In this document: positions 1 through 9,985 of the stretch, piece by piece | Layout of the letters: every line of letters starts with the position of its first letter | Numbering within the stretch: position 1 is the first letter of the stretch | Assembly (NCBI GenBank): GCA_029844215.1 | Contig: CM056728.1 | Span: 83,265,676-83,329,675 of the forward strand | Direction of reading: 5' to 3' | Length of the DNA: 64,000 nt | Source: Przewalskia tangutica | Lineage: Eukaryota; Streptophyta; Magnoliopsida; Solanales; Solanaceae | Notes under the pieces: model-generated | What the model was told of the DNA's origin: nothing | The model's database searches: none | The model's input: the letters and a program-made list of their open reading frames with translations, nothing else | Translations under genes and position numbers: made by a program

Positions 1-345
1 GGATAAGCTTCACCCTATCCACATACTGCCGAATCAAGTATGGACCAACTATCTGAACCTTTCCAACCTCGAACCAATCGACCGGCAACCTACACTTCCG
101 CCCATACAAGGCTTCATAAGGCGACATCCGAATACTGAAATGGTAGCTATTATAACACTCACTCAACAAGAGGCAAATAATCCTTACAGCTACCCCTGAA
201 ATCCAAACACCGGCCCGCAACCTATCCTCAAAATGTCGGGATAAAACGCTCTGTTTGTCCGTCGGCCCGAGGGTGAATGCAATACTGAGACTCACCTGAG
301 TTTCTAACCCCGCCTGGTAAAACCTCCAGAAACAAAAAAAAATAG
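1..345 (-). pseudogene. Integrase C-terminal fragment, unit A1
   Basis: The minus strand reads as the second half of a Ty3/Gypsy integrase: a segment like FWRFYQAG, then a degraded DGQ-like segment, then SPYEALYGRKCRLPVDWFE and a VKLI-like stretch at the window edge. The bases are nearly the same as the better-preserved copy at 6490-6835. The upstream half of the enzyme (zinc-binding HHCC domain and the first two catalytic aspartates) is absent, so this cannot be an active integrase. The rest of the fragment lies left of the window. Confidence 0.85.
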
Positions 346-882
346 CCGCTGGCTCATCTGTCATAAAATAAAAGTAGGAACCCCGTGCAACCTTACAATC
401 TTCCTGATAAATAACATCTCGCATAACCTCACGAGTAAATCGATCATGGGAAAGACAAGATGGGCTGACCTCGTCTCCGACTCATCGGTCGAACGCATCT
501 ACGAACTCGCATTTGACGATTAACTAAACTTGGGCCTTGCATCCTCGAGACCTTATCACATACGGACCACTACCAACCGACATCACCCATTCCATACTAC
601 CGCTGACCGAAATGAGTCCAAAACCCGACCCACTTTCATTTCACACCACTCGTGGACTTATCACATGAATATACTCCACGTATACAATGTACCCCGACAA
701 CGATCAAACGTACAATCCTTTACTCAAGATGGCTTTGCATCTAAGGTCTCCATGGTTATCTGTATTCTATGGCTCAAAATTTTCTCGTCCCCAGACTTAC
801 CCTTTTTAACTACCCATGTAATTATCCCACCTAACACAATGCTATCCGTACATAGCACTCCACATGTATCTACCATAACGAC

Positions 883-2338
883 CTAAACATGTCTCTTAAG
901 TCAAGATATCTCTGAACTCATCGCCTCACTTTCCCTTTGTCGCCTAATCAAATCTTGCTCTCCGGGCGCATAACTACGTAGGTGATGAACCACCATCGAT
1001 CCGGCGTCGAGTCGTAACATTCGCGCCACCTGCCTGACAATTTCTCGCAAATGGCCCTGGCCGCAGCCTAATAAGCTATCTAAGTAGTACGACACTCCCA
1101 TAAGAACTCCTACCACAACGGCCATACCGGTGGGGTGGCCTCTCTGCTAACACCCTTCCTCTCCGAACCACCGAATCTTCAATCGACTGCAGGCTAAGTC
1201 ATCCCACATGTATCCTCCTACTAGGATATTCTCTCTCACGTCCCGGTCTCCGGTAAAACAAGCATTAGTAAAAAGACGACATTTCCGACGACGCCACCAC
1301 CAAGTGAACACCGAGGAAAATCAATCTGGTGGCTAGAACCTATGTAAATCAGGAACCTAAACCCGGAGTTCGACCAACTCCTAAATACCCCGAACGCCCC
1401 GGTCGCGGAGGACCACTCAGATCGGGCGGAGGCGCATAACCACTGCTGGCCAGAAGGTCCGCCTCGAAAGTTACCAAAGCGACCTGCTCGCCCTCTTCAT
1501 TCTTCGTTAATCCGCTGATCTCTACGTTCCTCGATCACGCGCATAAGCTCAGATGCGGGCAACGCCCATGCTCGATCAAGAGTTACTCTTGTACCTTCCT
1601 TCACTAGATAATCGCCAAGTCTCGTGACATATCGGTGCACACTATCCTCCATGTCCGCCACTAAAGCGGGACATAACGAGCCAATGAGTCAAACTCGACA
1701 TCGTATTCCCGAACCGTCGCCCGCTTCGCCTCAACATCATAAATCCATCTGCCGAGCTCTCGCCGAGGGCAAGAAGTGTAAGAAATGCCTCGAGAACTCG
1801 TCCCAACCAGCCGAGGCGCATGCTCCCCTCGGGACGCTTCCCGCATCAAACCGCCGATCATCGCAGATCACGCAGCCGATGTGAACCTAATACCACCGAC
1901 TCTGTCTCTGAGGCCTCGATCAGTCACATGATCCGCTATAACTGTCATATAAACTCCTGAGGATCATCCTCAGTCCTCGACCCATAGAACTCTGGTGGAC
2001 TGCAACTCCAAAAAGTCCCAAAGTTTCAAATGGTCGGCTCTGGGGTGTATTACCGGTACAACCGGCCCCCCGTCTATCCTCATGCCTCGCTACAAGCTGA
2101 GCTAGTAATCGCCATCTTCGTAACCATATCCTCTTTCTCGCCATGGGACTAGAGGCTCGTATCGTGGTCTCTGTATCTACCGCTGCCGCCTAAACTCTCA
2201 TGGGGCTAGCGGCGCCGCGAACTCCCGAATGAAGCCGCCTCCGTAATGATCGGCTGTGCCTCGTAACCATCAGATTCTACTCGCAACTCCCTCTGCTGCC
2301 TTGCCCTTCTGGGCTCTGGTTGCCTTGCGTAGAGGCAT
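883..2338 (-). pseudogene. gag remnant, unit A1
   Basis: This is a broken gag. The start ATG (2336-2338) opens a MPLRK-like N-terminus about 200 nt after the PBS. Recognisable pieces in shifting frames are LLAQLVARHEDRR (about 2080), VREYDVEFDSLARYVP (about 1670-1720), the nucleic-acid-binding tail with CGQGHLRE (about 1060), and RQRESEA (about 930) before a TAG at 883-885. The family protein is a capsid/nucleocapsid precursor of about 500 residues. Many one- and two-base indels break it, and the first zinc-knuckle region (about 1225-1270) is scrambled here. Confidence 0.85.
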
Positions 2339-2527
2339 AACTAGCACATATGAATACGCCAGAGGGAGTCCAACTTATAACACAGCTCTAAGGCACGATC
2401 GCAGAGTGAGAAGAATGGAAACCAATCCTAAATATCCTGCAGCCTCCTGATTATAGGTGTGGTGCACAACACGCCGATAATCAAGACTCTACTAGATACG
2501 GTCTGTAGAGACTTTCCGAGGATTAAC

Positions 2528-2540
2528 TGCTCTGATACCA
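2528..2540 (-). other. Primer-binding site (initiator tRNA-Met type), unit A1
   Basis: On the minus strand it reads TGGTATCAGAGCA, complementary to the 3' end of plant initiator tRNA-Met, the usual primer of plant Ty3/Gypsy elements. It lies four bases (AAAG) from the LTR end. This is the best-preserved PBS in the array; most other A copies read TCGAGC in place of TCAGAGC. Confidence 0.9.
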
Positions 2541-3164
2541 CTTTTGTCACGACCCGACTCCGGGCCCGTGACTGGTGCCTTACCCCGGGCACCCTAGTGA
2601 TACAACATCAGAGAAAATCAGCAGAAATAAAAACTTACACATGAAACAAGATATACAATAAGAAAAATAGGCTAACCAAAACGGTCACCTTCTCGTATAT
2701 ATATAAAAATGATTAAACTCGAGCGCTACATCCTTTACAAACCCCGCCACAACAAAGATTACTGCACTTCTAAGAATGTAACCACAACTACGACGGACAC
2801 AGGGCCCGCCATACCCCGAATGTAAGTACCTACAACGGCGGACTATACTAAAAGATAAGCCTCCGAGAAACAGAGCTTCCCAAAACGCTGATCGTGATCC
2901 TATGAGCGAGGATCGACAATCGGTATACCTCTACCGCGGCATGAACAGCCCCAGGAGGTCAAGATAACAGTATCAAGTATGTGAAATCAGTAAGTATCAA
3001 ATAAAATCATAACATTTTAAAACCAATTACAAATACGTTTAACAACCAATTTAACCGCACATAGTGCCACAAAGATAAACAAGAGCAAAATAGATATAAC
3101 GTGAATCGTCTTTTCTAGGCGCTAATGATCGAAGCAAGGCCATCGCCCATAGTATCATTATGCG

Positions 3165-3480
3165 AGCCTAATCCTAGAACTCCGCACCGCATACACCACC
3201 TAGGTCGCATGAGGTATTCTCGATCGGGGTAGCTAACCCTCGGATCATCCTCGACTCTGCACCGCATAGTCACCGGACGCATGAGGTATTACTCGCATCG
3301 GCGTAACACACCCGGAGTGATCATCCTGGAGCTCCCGCAACTCCGCATAGGTCACATAGACCCGCATGAGGTATTCCTCGCATCGGCGTAACACACCCGG
3401 AGTGATCATCCTGGAGCTCCCGCAACTCCGCATAGGTCACATAGACCCGCATAAGGTATTCCTCGCATCGGGGGCGGCTA
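3165..3480 (-). repeat. ~85-bp minisatellite in LTR A1
   Basis: Four tandem units share the word GAGGTATT (one reads AAGGTATT), with GGTATT at about 3212, 3285, 3370 and 3455, giving spacings of 73, 85 and 85 bases. The last two units are almost identical and include GTGATCATCCTGGAGCTC. The apparent repeated peptide on the minus strand (CVTPMR) is a by-product of the repeat, not a gene. Confidence 0.88.
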
Positions 3481-4688
3481 ACCCTCGGCATAACAAGTCA
3501 GGGGGGTAAGTGATATAATACCAGCATAACTGCTTATCGTTAAACAACATAAGCATAACAAGAAAACCCCCTTACACAAACGTCACAAGACACTAACACA
3601 CGTAGCGTCATAACATGTTTACTTATCAAACCAACAAGAAAGTATTACAAGGCTATCACACGCCAACATAGTCAAGTTACTCACACAAAAGTCACACGAT
3701 ACCCGTAGTATCAAAATAGAGTAACTATCTTTTAAGTAAACCAAAACAATTTCCATACCTTCTTTTTAAACCAATCTTAAGACAAACGCATGCCTTCCTT
3801 TTTAAACCATTTTAAGACAAAACCATGCCTTCCTTTAAAACAAAGACACTTTTTCCTTTTTAAAGTCAAGTAGCAATATACTTTTTAAACCAAGTGTCTT
3901 ACTCTTTTAAAAACAAGTAACCTATACCATTAAATCAAGTTACTTCTCCTTTTCCAAAATCAAGTTGTTTATAAGTCAAGTCTCTTTACTTCCAAAAATC
4001 AGTCTCTAAATCTTTAAATCATATCTTTTAAGGAAACCAACCTCCAACTGTTAAAATGCCAAGTTATTATTTTAAATCCAATGATAAATCATTCTTTTGT
4101 TTTCATAAAGTCGTTATAAATAACTTCCCATAAAGCTATTATAATACTTTATGTTTTAAACCAACCAAGGACAACTATTCTCATTTTCGAAATCAAGATA
4201 ACTTTATTCTTTAAAAGACCACACACCCATTACTCATGAATGAGGTTTTACAACTTTTTAACATAATTCAAGTCCTTAATATTTCATAACAAGTCACTTA
4301 AATTTGGAATCAAGTCAAGGACACAAAAGTAATATCAAATTCCTTTAAACACACGTGCGTCTACCGCACTATATATATTTCACAATAATCATGCTAGAAA
4401 GGATAGGAAGAGGTTCACATACATCGCGACGATTATCGACAATTAGCAAACTGCTCCAAAGTACTATAACCCTGCTAGTCTTTTCCACCCTTCAAGTAGA
4501 ATACGCTACTCGTAGTACTTCAACCTATAATGGCCATAAAACGTTTATTAACTTCTAGATCCCTTCGTAGAATATTTCTAAGTACAAGGTTCCATATTCT
4601 ACGGAAAATTCAGCAAAGACCTCCCCGCAACCACATAAATAACCTCCACTATCCAGGCCCGCTACCAGGCCAACAACTCCCAGGGGAT

Positions 4689-4710
4689 TACACGTCTAAC
4701 CAGACGTGTA
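4689..4710 (-). repeat. Leader hairpin, 9-bp stem (LTR A1)
   Basis: TACACGTCT and AGACGTGTA form a perfect 9-bp inverted repeat around a 4-base loop. It lies about 560-580 bases downstream of the TATA box, so it would be in the transcript leader. The same hairpin, with different loops, occurs in LTRs B and C. Confidence 0.75.
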
Positions 4711-5268
4711 CAATTCTGCCCCACAATAATACTACAAGTCTATCAGAAATACACCCAATGTAAATCTGATTCAATTCTTATCAATATTCATTCTATATAT
4801 AGTATACTCAACTATACATTACTACAACATGTAATTTCCAATTACAATAGGGGGATAAAGATCATTACCTCGATAAGCCCAAAATTATCCAAGATTTATA
4901 AGTCGATCCTGAGCAACGTTTAGCTCCAATTCCTTACGCTCCAACCCGCTCCAATCAACCCTTAGAATTTTCTAAACAACTTCTCTTAACACTTCAACTC
5001 CAAAAAGTGAAGAACACTTAGGCTTAAACCATGGCAAGTTTCGGCCAAGGGGGGGATTCTAGGGCTAGGGGTGTGAAATCTTTTCCAACTCTTGGTACAT
5101 AATCTTCCTAACACCCTAAGGAAGAACACTTATAAGTTTAAGGATTTTTGGACAACTTTTGGCTAAGGGGGAGGGCTAAAAACCGAGAACCACAAGGAGA
5201 GGGGAGGGAGTATTTCAAGTCTTGAAAACTCTCAAGTGTTGGATGAAATATGTCTTGTAACAAGGGGG

Positions 5269-5277
5269 TATTTATAG
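5269..5277 (-). promoter_or_regulatory. TATA box, LTR A1
   Basis: CTATAAATA on the minus strand is followed by a CCCCCTTG run, a layout repeated in LTRs A, C, D, E and G. It fits the RNA polymerase II promoter of the element and marks the U3/R boundary as lying a little below 5260. Confidence 0.75.
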
Positions 5278-5391
5278 AGAAATCAAGGGCTAAGATCATA
5301 GCAAGTGTGTGGTCAAGATTGGGCCAAGTGTGTGTGGGTTCTTCCAACCAAATGTCCACCACAACTTTGAGACATGTGTCCACCACAACAA

Positions 5392-5419
5392 TGAGACATG
5401 TGGCTAGCCACATGTCTCA
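5392..5419. repeat. 28-bp perfect palindrome in U3 (LTR A1)
   Basis: The half-site TGAGACATGTGGCT is followed at once by its exact reverse complement, about 120 bases upstream of the TATA box. It is intact in A1, A2, A3 and A6; A4 has two substitutions plus an insertion, and A5 has lost central bases. It contains two CACATG/CATGTG words, which are possible NAC or bHLH targets (inference). It also adjoins short GTCCACCACAA repeats. Confidence 0.85.
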
Positions 5420-5806
5420 AAAAACGTCCAAGGCCCCCCTAACTTTCGGCCATAGGGCCACATGGGGTGCCATGTGTCGCCCTCCTACTCGTCCAAAATA
5501 TTTCATCTTCCGAAAATATCTGTAATGCCACAAATTTCGAAAATAAAGTGGGCCTACCTGGCAGTAAATTCCTCCCGCGGGCCCCACGTGACCGATTCCG
5601 GAAATAAAATTCCATAATTCTAAAATAATCCCAGAAGTCCGAATACCAAATCTGGGAATCCAATTCCCATTAACGAACCTTTTTCCTTCACAAAAATCCG
5701 GAAACTTTTCCGTCGAAAAATCACATCTTTCTTCCTTTCCAATTTTAATGTCGTATTTTCGTACGTACGTCCTCGTATACATACTCTAGAACTACGGGGT
5801 GTAACA

Positions 5807-5850
5807 TTCTTCCCCCCTTAGAAACATTCGTCCCGAATGTTCCTTCTAAG
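5807..5850 (-). other. Polypurine tract and adjoining stem-loop, internal A2
   Basis: The minus strand reads AAGGGGGGAAGAA directly before LTR base TGTTAC, the position of the plus-strand DNA primer. Immediately upstream, 5817-5850 folds into a stem of two perfect 7-bp arms (CTTAGAA/TTCTAAG and ACATTCG/CGAATGT) with a 3-base loop and a 3-base bulge. Confidence 0.85.
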
Positions 5851-6204
5851 TCTCCAAGCATACCTGCCGGTATAGTCTCCCCTACTATACTTATGAAACC
5901 AATTATGCCACACATGGCCATAATACAACATACGCGCAAAAATTCACATCCAAGCCAACGAAAAATCATCTCTAAAGCGTATAACAATACTAATAGCTCC
6001 ACCCATGGTCCAAAGGATACTTTCTTCACATCTTTACTTATAAAAAGGACACTTCCATCTTCTTAACACATCTTCGCCTCTTTTCTTACTTGTCGTACCC
6101 TCCTCGTACACTCGAACTCTCCCTAATATACGTACCACATTTCTGTCATTGCTTCAGTTTTCAAAATCTCGGGGTTACTATCTCCAACTTGGTCATCATT
6201 AACT

Positions 6205-6835
6205 GGGAACACTCTGGATGGATCTCCGATACTCTTCCGAAACATAGCAACATGGAAGACCGGACGTACCGCCTCCTAAGTCGGACGACAGTGCTAACTT
6301 ATAGGCAACCTGGCCTATTCTACAAACGATCTGAAAAGGCCTAAAGTACCTCGGGCTAAGTTTCCCCTGCTTTCCAAATCTCGTCACACCGCCGGTGGTA
6401 CCTTGAAGACCCGTCAACCTGAACTCCAAGTGTCGACGCCGATTATCCGCACGACTTCTGTTGACTCTGAGCTGCTAATAACCTCTTCTGGATAAGCTTC
6501 ACCCTATCCACATACTGCCGAATCAAGTATGGACCAACTATCTGAACCTTTCCAACCTCGAACCAATCGACCGGCAACCTACACTTCCGCCCATACAAGG
6601 CTTCATAAGGCGACATCCGAATACTGAAATGGTAGCTATTATAACACTCACTCAACAAGAGGCAAATAATCCTTACAGCTACCCCTGAAATCAAAACACC
6701 GGCCCGCAACCTATCCTCAAAATGTCGGGATAAAACGCGCTGTTTGTCCGTCGGCCCGAGGGTGAATGCAATACTGAGACTCACCTGAGTTCCTAACCCC
6801 GCCTGGTAAAACCTCCAGAAACAAAAGAAATAGCC
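6205..6835 (-). pseudogene. Integrase C-terminal half, unit A2
   Basis: Two adjoining open stretches show the enzyme clearly. At 6443-6784: SIAFT, PTDKQ, HFEDRLRA, ECYNSYHFSIRMSPYEALY, GRKCRLPVDWFEVG and VKLIQKRLLAAQS. At 6199-6429: the GPY/F-like module GKQGKLSPRYFRPFQIV and GQVAYKLALSSDL. The DGQ-S/T-E motif holding the third catalytic residue reads DKQRVL, and the first two catalytic aspartates lie in the missing part, so it is non-functional. After a DPSRVFP-like segment the similarity ends; no chromodomain was found in this family, unlike the D/G family at the right edge. Confidence 0.9.
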
Positions 6836-7387
6836 GAAAACTGGGCTCCACTGCCTGTCATAAAATAAAAGTAGGAACCCCGTGCAGCCTTACAATCTTC
6901 CTGATAAATAACATCTCGCATAACCCTGCGCCGAGTAAATGCGATCTGGTGAAAGACAAAATGGGCTGACCTCATCGTCCCGACTACTGGTCGAACGCAT
7001 CTACGAACTCGTACGACGATTAACTAAACTTGGGCCTTGCATCCTCGAGACCTTATCACATAGCGGGACCACTACCAACTGACATCACCCCATTCCATAC
7101 TACCGGTTGACCCGAAATGAGTCCAAAACCCGACCCACTTTCATTTCACACCACTCGTGGACTTATCACATGAATATACTCCACGTATACAATGTACCCC
7201 GACAATGATCAAACGTACAATCCTTTCCTCAAGATGGCCTTGCATCTAAGGTCTCCATGGTTATCTGTATTCTATGGCTCAAAATTTTCTCGTCCCCAGA
7301 CTTACCCTTTTTAACTACCCATGTAATTATCCCACCTAACACAATACTATCCGTACATAGCACTCCACATGTATCTACCATAACGAC

Positions 7388-8891
7388 CTAAACAAGTCTC
7401 TTAAGGGCTGAAGATATCTCTGTAACTACTGCCTCACTTTCCCTTTGTCGCTCTAATCAAATCTTGCTCTGCTGGGCGCATAACTACAGAAGGTGATGAA
7501 CCAGCCACTGATCCCGAAGGCTGAGTCGTAACATTCGCGCCACCTCTGGTCGGACAATTTCTCGCAAAATGGCCCTGCTGGCCGCAAGCCTAATAAGCTA
7601 TCTAAGTAGTACGACACTCCCCATAAGAACACCTACCACAACGGCCATACCGAGGTGGGGGTGGCCTCCTCTGGCTAACACCCCTTCCTCTCCGAACCAC
7701 TGAATCTGCAACTGACCTGGTAGGCTAAGTCATCCCACCTGTATCCCTCCTACTAGGATATTCTCTCCTCACATGGCCCTGACGGCCGCTGGTAAAACAA
7801 GCATTAGTAAAAAGACGACATTTCCCGGGATGACGCCTACCACCAAGTGAACACTGAGGGAAAACTGAATCTGGCTGGCTAGAACCTATGTAAATCTGTG
7901 AACCAGAAACCCTGGAGTTCTGACCAACTCCTAAATACCCCGAACGTCCTGAAGTCTGTGGAGGACCACTCAGATCTTGGCGGAGCGCATAACGATCTGC
8001 TGGCGGAAGGTCGCCTCGAAAGTTACCAAGGACCTGCTTGCGGCCTCTTCTGCTGTTCTTGGTTAATCCGTCGATCTCTACGTTCCTCAGTCTGCTGCGC
8101 ATAAGCCTGTATGCGGGCAACGTCCATGCCTGACTGAAGAGTTACTCTTGTACCTTCCTTCACTAGATAATCGTCAAGTCCTGTGACATATCAGTGCACA
8201 CTATCCTCCATGTCTGCCACTAAAGCGGGGACATAACGAGCCAATGAGTCAAACTCGATACTGTATTCCCGAACCGTCCGCCCGTTCTGCCTCAACATCA
8301 TAAATCCATATGCCCGAGCTCTCATCGCCGTGGCGGGGCGAAGTGTGTAAATGCCTCGAGAACTCGTCCCAACCAGGTGGGCGCGTGCTCCCTCGGGATA
8401 GTTCCGTGCATCAAACCGATCGGCATTGCAGATCACGCGGCCGATGTGAACCTAATACCACCGACTGCTCTCGAGGCCTCGATCACTCACGATCCGCTAT
8501 AATCGTCGTATAAACTCACGAGGATCATCCTCGATCCTCGACCCATAGAACTCGGTGGTGCAACTCCAAAAAGTCCGGTTTCAAGCGGTCGGCTCTGGGT
8601 GTATTGCATAACCGCCCCGTCTATCCTCATGCCTCATTCTGGCCGAGCTAGTAATGGGGCCATCTTCGTAACCATATCCTCTGTTCTCGCCATGGGACTA
8701 GAGGCTCGTATCGTGGTCTCTGTAGCTCTTCTGCCGCTCTAAACTCTCATGGGGCTAGCGGCGTCGCGAACTCCCGAATGAAGCCTTCGTCTCGGTGTAA
8801 TGGCGGGCCTGTGCCTCGTAACCATCAGATTCTACTCATGACTCCTCTGCGCCTTGCCGCCACGGGCTTTGGTTGCCTTGCGTGAAGGCAT
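7388..8891 (-). pseudogene. gag remnant, unit A2
   Basis: It starts at ATG 8891 (MPSRKATKARGG). Gag hallmarks are FMMLRQNGRTVREYSIEF and DSLARYVPALVADMED (8191-8436), a coiled, charged linker, and the nucleocapsid segment NACFTSGRQGHVRREYPS (7765-7810). A second knuckle, ACGQQGHFARNC, is readable near 7560-7590 in another frame, and the frame ends at the TAG 7388-7390. In the first knuckle C-x2-C-x4-H-x4-C spacing is kept but the second Cys is Ser and the last is Tyr. Several frameshifts make it a pseudogene as assembled. Confidence 0.88.
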
Positions 8892-9068
8892 AACTAGCAC
8901 ATACGAATACGCGGAGTCCAACTTATAACACGGCTCTAAGGCACGATCTCGAGTGAGAAGAATGGAAACCAATCCTAAATATCCTGCGACCTCACGATTA
9001 TAGGTATGGTGCACAACACGATAATCAAGACTACTAGATACGGTCTGTAGACACTTTCCGAGGATTAA

Positions 9069-9081
9069 GCGCTCGATACCA
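9069..9081 (-). other. Primer-binding site, unit A2
   Basis: It reads TGGTATCGAGCGC on the minus strand, one base shorter than the canonical initiator tRNA-Met complement (TCGAGC for TCAGAGC), four bases from the LTR end. Confidence 0.8.
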
Positions 9082-9699
9082 CTTTTGTCACGACCGACTC
9101 GGGCGTGGTCGTGCCTACCGGGCACCCTAGTGATACAACATCGAGAAAATCAGCGAAATAAAAACTTACACATGAAATAAGATATCTGATAAGAAAAATA
9201 GGCTAACCAAAAGCGGTCACCTTCTGCGTATATATATAAAAATGATTAAACACGAGCAGTTACATCCACTTTTACAAACCACGCCCACTAGCATTACTAC
9301 GCACCTAAGAATGTAACCCTGACTGACGGGACGGGGCCATACCACAGAATGTAAGTACTACTGGACAGGACTATACGAAAGATAAACCTCCGAGAAAGCA
9401 GAGCTTCCCAAAACGCTGAATGATCCTATGGCGAGGATCGACAATCGGTGTACCTCTACTGCGGCATGAACGGCCCCGAAGGAGGTCGATCTGACAGTAC
9501 CAAGTATGTGAATCGTAAAATCTTGAAATAAAATCATAACATTTTAAAACCAATTACAAATACGTTTAACAACCAATTTAACGCACATAGTGCCAAAGAT
9601 AAACAAGAGCAAAATAGATATAACGTGGCGGTCTTTTCTAGGCGCTAATGATCGAAGCAAGGCGATCGCCCATAGTATCATTATGCGAGCCTAATCCTC

Positions 9700-9985
9700 G
9701 AACTCCGCGATCGCATAGACCACCTAGGTCCGCGTAGGTATTCTCGCGTCGGGGTAGCTAACCTCGGCGTCATCACGGACTCCGCGGTCGCGTAGTCACT
9801 GGACGCGTGAGGTATTCCTCGCGTCGGCGTAACACACCGGGTGATCATCCTGGAGCTCCGCAACTCGCGTAGGTCACATAGACCGCGTGAGGTATTTCTC
9901 GCATCGGCGTAACACCCGGTGATCATCCCGAGCTCCATGACTCGCATAGGTCACATAGACGCATAAGGTATTCTCGCATCGGGCG
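9700..9985 (-). repeat. ~85-bp minisatellite in LTR A2
   Basis: Four GGTATT-marked units correspond to those in LTR A1, but they are shortened by scattered small deletions and show many CAT/CGT differences. Confidence 0.8.

Larger units (their letters stand above)
1..2544 (-). mobile_element. Internal region A1 (partial, window edge)
   Basis: In element order this holds the PBS at the high-coordinate end, a degraded gag, a non-coding spacer (about 346-882) and the integrase remnant cut by the window start. No protease, reverse transcriptase or RNase H motif was seen. Its polypurine tract lies left of the window. The spacer has no convincing reading frame, but it is present in all A units and in elements B and C, so it is an inherited part of the non-autonomous lineage. 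Confidence 0.88.
2545..5806 (-). mobile_element. LTR A1
   Basis: At 3262 bp this is the longest LTR in the array. In element orientation it starts TGTTACACCCCG at 5806 and ends CGTGACA at 2545, flanked by a PPT on one side and a PBS on the other. TATA box, U3 palindrome and short U3 repeats lie at 5260-5420, so U3 is about 0.5 kb and R plus U5 about 2.7 kb. A minisatellite occupies 3165-3480, and the AT-rich stretch 3600-4330 holds runs such as TTTAAACCAA but no gene. It carries the A1/A3-type variants T at 4955, T at 4330 and T at 5335. Confidence 0.93.
5807..9085 (-). mobile_element. Internal region A2
   Basis: This 3279-bp region is the best-preserved internal region of the array, bounded by PPT (5807) and PBS (9069-9081). 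In element order it has a short leader, gag (8891 to 7388), a spacer without recognisable coding (7387 to 6836), the integrase 3' half (6835 to 6205) and an untranslated 3' stretch (about 6200 to 5851). An autonomous Ty3/Gypsy internal region is roughly 5-6 kb, so about 2 kb coding for PR-RT-RH and the integrase N-terminus is missing. Confidence 0.9.

Noticed and set aside
3245..3433. Open frame with repeated peptide CVTPMR-type units
   Set aside because: It is a translation of the 85-bp LTR minisatellite; the frame is broken in every other copy.
3165..3480. CRISPR-like direct repeats
   Set aside because: There are no unique spacers of constant length; repeats are contiguous minisatellite units inside an LTR of a plant element.
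4416..4426. Mini-intron between the GTATGT donor-like word and TTTCTAG about 29 bases downstream
   Set aside because: Far below the minimum plant intron size; only the donor-like word is kept as a finding.
5138..5413. 91-residue minus-strand frame (QDIFHPTLESFQDLKYS), repeated at 11618, 18007 and 37022
   Set aside because: It lies over the LTR TATA box and U3/R boundary, is broken in A4 and A5, and has no recognisable domain.
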